64,000 nt of DNA from Flavobacterium sp. 11 (GTDB taxonomy: Bacteria; Bacteroidota; Bacteroidia; Flavobacteriales; Flavobacteriaceae): contig NZ_PEFE01000001.1 in the NCBI RefSeq assembly GCF_002754315.1, forward strand, positions 620,001 through 684,000, in the 5' to 3' direction. This document shows positions 60,930 through 64,000 of this stretch, one piece after another. The notes under the pieces are model-generated. The model had not been told where the DNA came from. It worked only from the letters and a program-made list of their open reading frames with translations, and made no database searches. Position 1 is the first letter of the stretch; every line of letters starts with the position of its first letter. The position numbers and the translations under genes are program-made.

Positions 60930-61829
60930 ATGCAAATTGGAATTATAGGATTAGGGAAAATGGGCTTCAATCTTGCTCTTAACTTACAGCGAAATGGTTA
61001 CGACGTAGTAGCCCAAGATGTCAATACTGACTTTGTTACAAAAATTGGTCAGGAAGGAATTACAACGGCACATTCTGTTGAAGAGTTATGTCAAAAATTG
61101 AACCACCGAAAAGTGATTTGGCTGATGGTTCCTGCAGGAGAAATTGTAGATGGAGTGATCACTTCATTGGTTCCTTTTTTAGAAAAAAACGACATTATTA
61201 TTGACGGAGGAAACTCAAATTATAAAGATTCCAAGCGTCGTTATACTCAATTAAAGGAACTAGGAATTGACTTTTTGGACTGCGGGACTTCAGGTGGAAC
61301 ATCGGGAGCTTTGAATGGCGCTTGTACGATGATAGGCGGAGAACCAGCCGTATTTGACTATGTGGCACAAGTTTTCAAGGATATTTCTGTAGAAAACGGA
61401 CATCTTTATACTGGCGCAGCCGGAAGCGGACATTTCACAAAAATGGTACACAACGGAATCGAATACGGAATGATGCAATCTATTGCTGAAGGTTTCGAAG
61501 TTTTTGAGCATTCTGAATTTGACATTGATTTCGAAAAAACAGCCAAACTGTTCAATCACGGTTCTGTGGTGCGCAGTTGGTTAATGGAACTCACTGAAAA
61601 CGCCTTCTCAAAAGACCCAAAACTAGACAGCATCAAAGGAATTATGCATTCCTCCGGCGAAGGAAAATGGACATTGGAAACCGCTTTAGATTTGGGTGTT
61701 CCTACTCCAGTTATTGCGTTGTCGATAATGATGCGTTACCGTTCCCAAATGCAAGATACTTTCTCCGGAAAAGTGGTAGCGGCACTTCGCAATGAATTTG
61801 GCGGCCATGCTGTCGAAAAAAACGAATAA
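60930..61829 (+). CDS. gnd: 6-phosphogluconate dehydrogenase (short, YqeC-like)
   Basis: 299-residue decarboxylating dehydrogenase, the short form that usually prefers NAD. The Rossmann start is IGIIGLGKMGFNLALNLQRN, then DGGNSNYKDS for substrate phosphate binding, CGTSGGTSGALNGA and the catalytic Lys/Asn in HFTKMVHNGIEYGMMQ. It converts 6-phosphogluconate to ribulose 5-phosphate. It is first of three genes with a gluconate permease and gluconokinase, completing uptake, phosphorylation and oxidation. Confidence 0.94.
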   Translation: MQIGIIGLGKMGFNLALNLQRNGYDVVAQDVNTDFVTKIGQEGITTAHSVEELCQKLNHRKVIWLMVPAGEIVDGVITSLVPFLEKNDIIIDGGNSNYKDSKRRYTQLKELGIDFLDCGTSGGTSGALNGACTMIGGEPAVFDYVAQVFKDISVENGHLYTGAAGSGHFTKMVHNGIEYGMMQSIAEGFEVFEHSEFDIDFEKTAKLFNHGSVVRSWLMELTENAFSKDPKLDSIKGIMHSSGEGKWTLETALDLGVPTPVIALSIMMRYRSQMQDTFSGKVVAALRNEFGGHAVEKNE

Positions 61830-61886
61830 CTGATTACACAAACGAACCAATTCGAAGATAATTTTTAATTTTTCAAATTCAAGTAC

Positions 61887-63206
61887 ATGTCAATATTGAT
61901 CTTAATTACAAGTATCCTTTTATTACTTGTCTTGATATCCGCAATAAAACTCAATGCGTTCATCTCATTAATTATCGCTTCTTTCTTTGTGGGAATTGCC
62001 AAAGGCATGCTGTTTCCTGACATTCTAAATTCCCTACAGGAAGGAATTGGCAGTACTTTAGGTTCTTTGATTTTGATTATTGCACTTGGAGTTATATTGG
62101 GAAACATCCTTTCAGATAGTGGCGCGGCACAACGAATAAGTTCCGTGATGATTAAATCTGTTGGAATTAAACACATCAAATGGGCCATGTTACTTACGGG
62201 TTTTGCCGTGGGAATTTCGATGTTTTACAATGCCGGTTTTGTGATTTTGATTCCAATGGTTTTCGCTGTCGCAAAAAGCACAAAGCAGCCCATAATTTAT
62301 CTTGGAATTGCCATGGCATCTGCACTTTCGGTGACACACGGTTTTTTGCCGCCTCATCCGGGACCTACAGCCATTGCAGTGATTTTCAAAGCTGATATTG
62401 GCAAAACGCTGTTATTCGGATTGATAATTGCCATTCCAACTTTATTGATTGCGGGAATTGTGTTCCCGGAATTCATTAAGAAGATTGTCGCCAATCCACC
62501 CAAAGGATTATTCGAAAGTAAAACATTCGCTGAAAACGAAATGCCTTCTTTCATGATCAGTTTTATAACGGCTCTGATTCCTGTTATCTTAATGGCGATG
62601 GCAACCATAAGCGAATTAACCTTGCCTGAAGCATCTTCTTTACGTCACATTCTTGGATTTATTGGAAGTCCAACCACTTCCATGCTTCTTGCGGTATTGT
62701 TTGCAATTGTTTTTTTAGGCATTAATCGCGGTCGAAAAATGCAGGACATAATGGATAAATCCAGTTCGGCATTGAGTTCAGCAACTATGATTATTATGAT
62801 TATTGCGGCTGGCGGAGCTTTCAAACAAGTACTGATTGACAGTGGTATTGGTACTGATTTAGCTGTTTTTTTCGAAACCTCAACACTTTCTCCATTAGTA
62901 TTAGGCTGGCTTGTAGCAACTATTATCAGGATTGCTCTGGGTTCAGCAACTGTTGCGGGATTAACTGCGGCAGGGATTGTGCAACCTTTGGTGGTTAGTT
63001 CCGGGATAAGCCCAGAATTGATGGTATTATCAATTGGAGCCGGAAGTTTAATGTGTTCTCACGTGAATGATACGGGATTCTGGATGTTTAAAGAGTATTT
63101 CGGAATCAGTATTTCGGATACGTTTAAAACATGGACAGTCATGGAAACAATCATTGGAATAATGGGATTGATTGGTGTACTATTGCTTAATTTACTGGTA
63201 GGATAA
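61887..63206 (+). CDS. gntP: GntP family gluconate:H+ symporter
   Basis: 439-residue inner-membrane permease with about twelve hydrophobic segments. GntP-type features are GTLGSLILIIALGVILGNILSDSGAA, split here as two short stretches, the segment THGFLPPHPGPTAIA, and the late SATVAGLTAAGIVQPL and GSLMCSHVNDTGFW. It imports gluconate or a related sugar acid with protons. Gene order gnd-gntP-gntK supports gluconate as substrate. Confidence 0.93.
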   Translation: MSILILITSILLLLVLISAIKLNAFISLIIASFFVGIAKGMLFPDILNSLQEGIGSTLGSLILIIALGVILGNILSDSGAAQRISSVMIKSVGIKHIKWAMLLTGFAVGISMFYNAGFVILIPMVFAVAKSTKQPIIYLGIAMASALSVTHGFLPPHPGPTAIAVIFKADIGKTLLFGLIIAIPTLLIAGIVFPEFIKKIVANPPKGLFESKTFAENEMPSFMISFITALIPVILMAMATISELTLPEASSLRHILGFIGSPTTSMLLAVLFAIVFLGINRGRKMQDIMDKSSSALSSATMIIMIIAAGGAFKQVLIDSGIGTDLAVFFETSTLSPLVLGWLVATIIRIALGSATVAGLTAAGIVQPLVVSSGISPELMVLSIGAGSLMCSHVNDTGFWMFKEYFGISISDTFKTWTVMETIIGIMGLIGVLLLNLLVG

Positions 63207-63225
63207 CCCAAATTAAACTGAAAAA

Positions 63226-64000
63226 ATGGAGCAATTTTACATCGGAATAGATATTGGTACCACAGCAACAAAAGCCGTGTGTTTTGACATAACCGGAAAA
63301 GTGATTCGGGAATGCAACCAATTCTATCCAATGTATCACCCGAAAGCGGATTGGAGCATTCAAAAACCCGATGAAGTTCTAGCTGCAGTTTTAGGATGCA
63401 TCCAAGAAATTACAAACGGGATTCAGCCTCAATTCATCAGTTTTAGTTCGGCTATGCAAAGTATAATAGCAATCGACAGCAACGGAAAACCACTAACTGA
63501 TGCTATCATTTGGGCCGATAATAGAGCGCATTCATTAGCCGAAGTATTAAAAAATTCCGAACAGGGAAAAAATTTCTATCAAAAAACAGGAATTCCCATT
63601 CATACCTTTTCACCCATGACCAAAATTGCTTGGTTAAAGGAACACGATGCACCCAATTTTTCTAAAACGTATAAATTCATTAGCATCAAAGAATACATTT
63701 GGCATCATCTTACCGACGAATATGTAATTGATTCCTCGATGGCATCTGGAACTGGCTTAATGAACATTCATACCCTACAGTGGGAATCGGATATTTTAGA
63801 TTATTTAAAAATAGATGAATCCCAACTTTCCATTATTGTTGGTCCAACTCACAAAAACAAAGGACAATCTGATGGTTTTGATTATATTCTTGGTGGCGGT
63901 GACGGTGTATTGGCAAATTTAGGAACCGGAGCTATGGAAGCCGGCCGAATGGCATTATCTATTGGGACCAGTGGTGCGGTACGTTTACCAACTGAAAAAC
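63226..64000 (+). CDS. gntK: Gluconokinase (FGGY family), 3' end missing
   Basis: The ATG at 63226 opens MEQFYIGIDIGTTATKAV, the phosphate-1 motif of FGGY sugar kinases. About 258 residues are visible before the window ends, against about 500 for the family. Seen are FSSAMQSIIAID, DAIIWADNRAHS (the substrate region WxDxR), and the second-domain start LGGGDGVLANLGTGA. In this operon gluconate is the likely substrate; FGGY gluconokinases differ from the small GntK type. Truncated by the window edge. Confidence 0.9.
   Translation, partial: MEQFYIGIDIGTTATKAVCFDITGKVIRECNQFYPMYHPKADWSIQKPDEVLAAVLGCIQEITNGIQPQFISFSSAMQSIIAIDSNGKPLTDAIIWADNRAHSLAEVLKNSEQGKNFYQKTGIPIHTFSPMTKIAWLKEHDAPNFSKTYKFISIKEYIWHHLTDEYVIDSSMASGTGLMNIHTLQWESDILDYLKIDESQLSIIVGPTHKNKGQSDGFDYILGGGDGVLANLGTGAMEAGRMALSIGTSGAVRLPTEK

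Overview
The window is AT-rich chromosomal DNA from a member of the Bacteroidota, most likely Flavobacterium or a close relative. The support is the gene repertoire (MurF-alanine racemase fusion, exonuclease-fused DnaE, DUF6252 lipoprotein, PorT-family barrel, DUF456, DUF4407, ATP-type PckA), promoters of the Bacteroidota type (TTG-N19/20-TAnnTTTG) and the near absence of Shine-Dalgarno sequences. Species cannot be fixed from the sequence alone. I support about 60 protein genes, two intact tRNA-Asp genes, several tRNA-Asp-derived pseudogenes, many intrinsic terminators and at least three kinds of dispersed structured repeat.

Layout. 1-10540: the 3' part of pckA, a DUF4407 membrane protein, a PH/SHOCT protein, MmcQ/YjbR and a cyclase-family hydrolase, a GxxExxY gene in an inverted-repeat cassette, hemW, ruvC, a flippase-like membrane protein with a glycosyltransferase, two small exported proteins and DUF456. 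10570-11970: a cluster of tRNA-Asp genes, tRNA-Asp fragments and two nearly identical GIY-YIG genes. 12000-18280: DUF58, trxA and dnaE. 18900-23870: leuC-leuD-cimA-like-leuB, whose synthase carries the substrate-pocket residues of citramalate synthase. 24000-35700: RRM protein, rpsP-rimM-trmN6, a TlpA-like oxidoreductase, an acyl-CoA dehydrogenase, DUF3050, an SGNH lipoprotein, an Fe-S group (ferredoxin, NifU, Mrp), an MGMT-like protein, LysE and TrmB. 35986-42740: two paralogous L,D-transpeptidases around an M13 metallopeptidase and a SnoaL-like protein, then an HPF-like protein.

43030-49257 is a compact six-gene defence operon read on the minus strand: XRE controller, C5-cytosine methyltransferase, DUF262 protein, DUF3696-type AAA ATPase, an unrecognised 305-residue protein and an HNH endonuclease. 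Four of the five junctions overlap by 4 bp or have a 1-bp gap; the last gap is 14 bp. The HNH nuclease and the DUF262 protein share a homologous N-terminal domain of about 170-215 residues. This suggests that the restriction-modification pair and the DUF262/ATPase genes form one system, and it is the strongest candidate here for something undescribed.

49627-64000: a prolyl oligopeptidase, a TonB-dependent receptor with a small His/Cys-rich exported protein, asd, mscL, murF-alr, a membrane protein convergent with a PorT-family barrel, and a gluconate operon (6-phosphogluconate dehydrogenase, GntP permease, gluconokinase cut by the window end).
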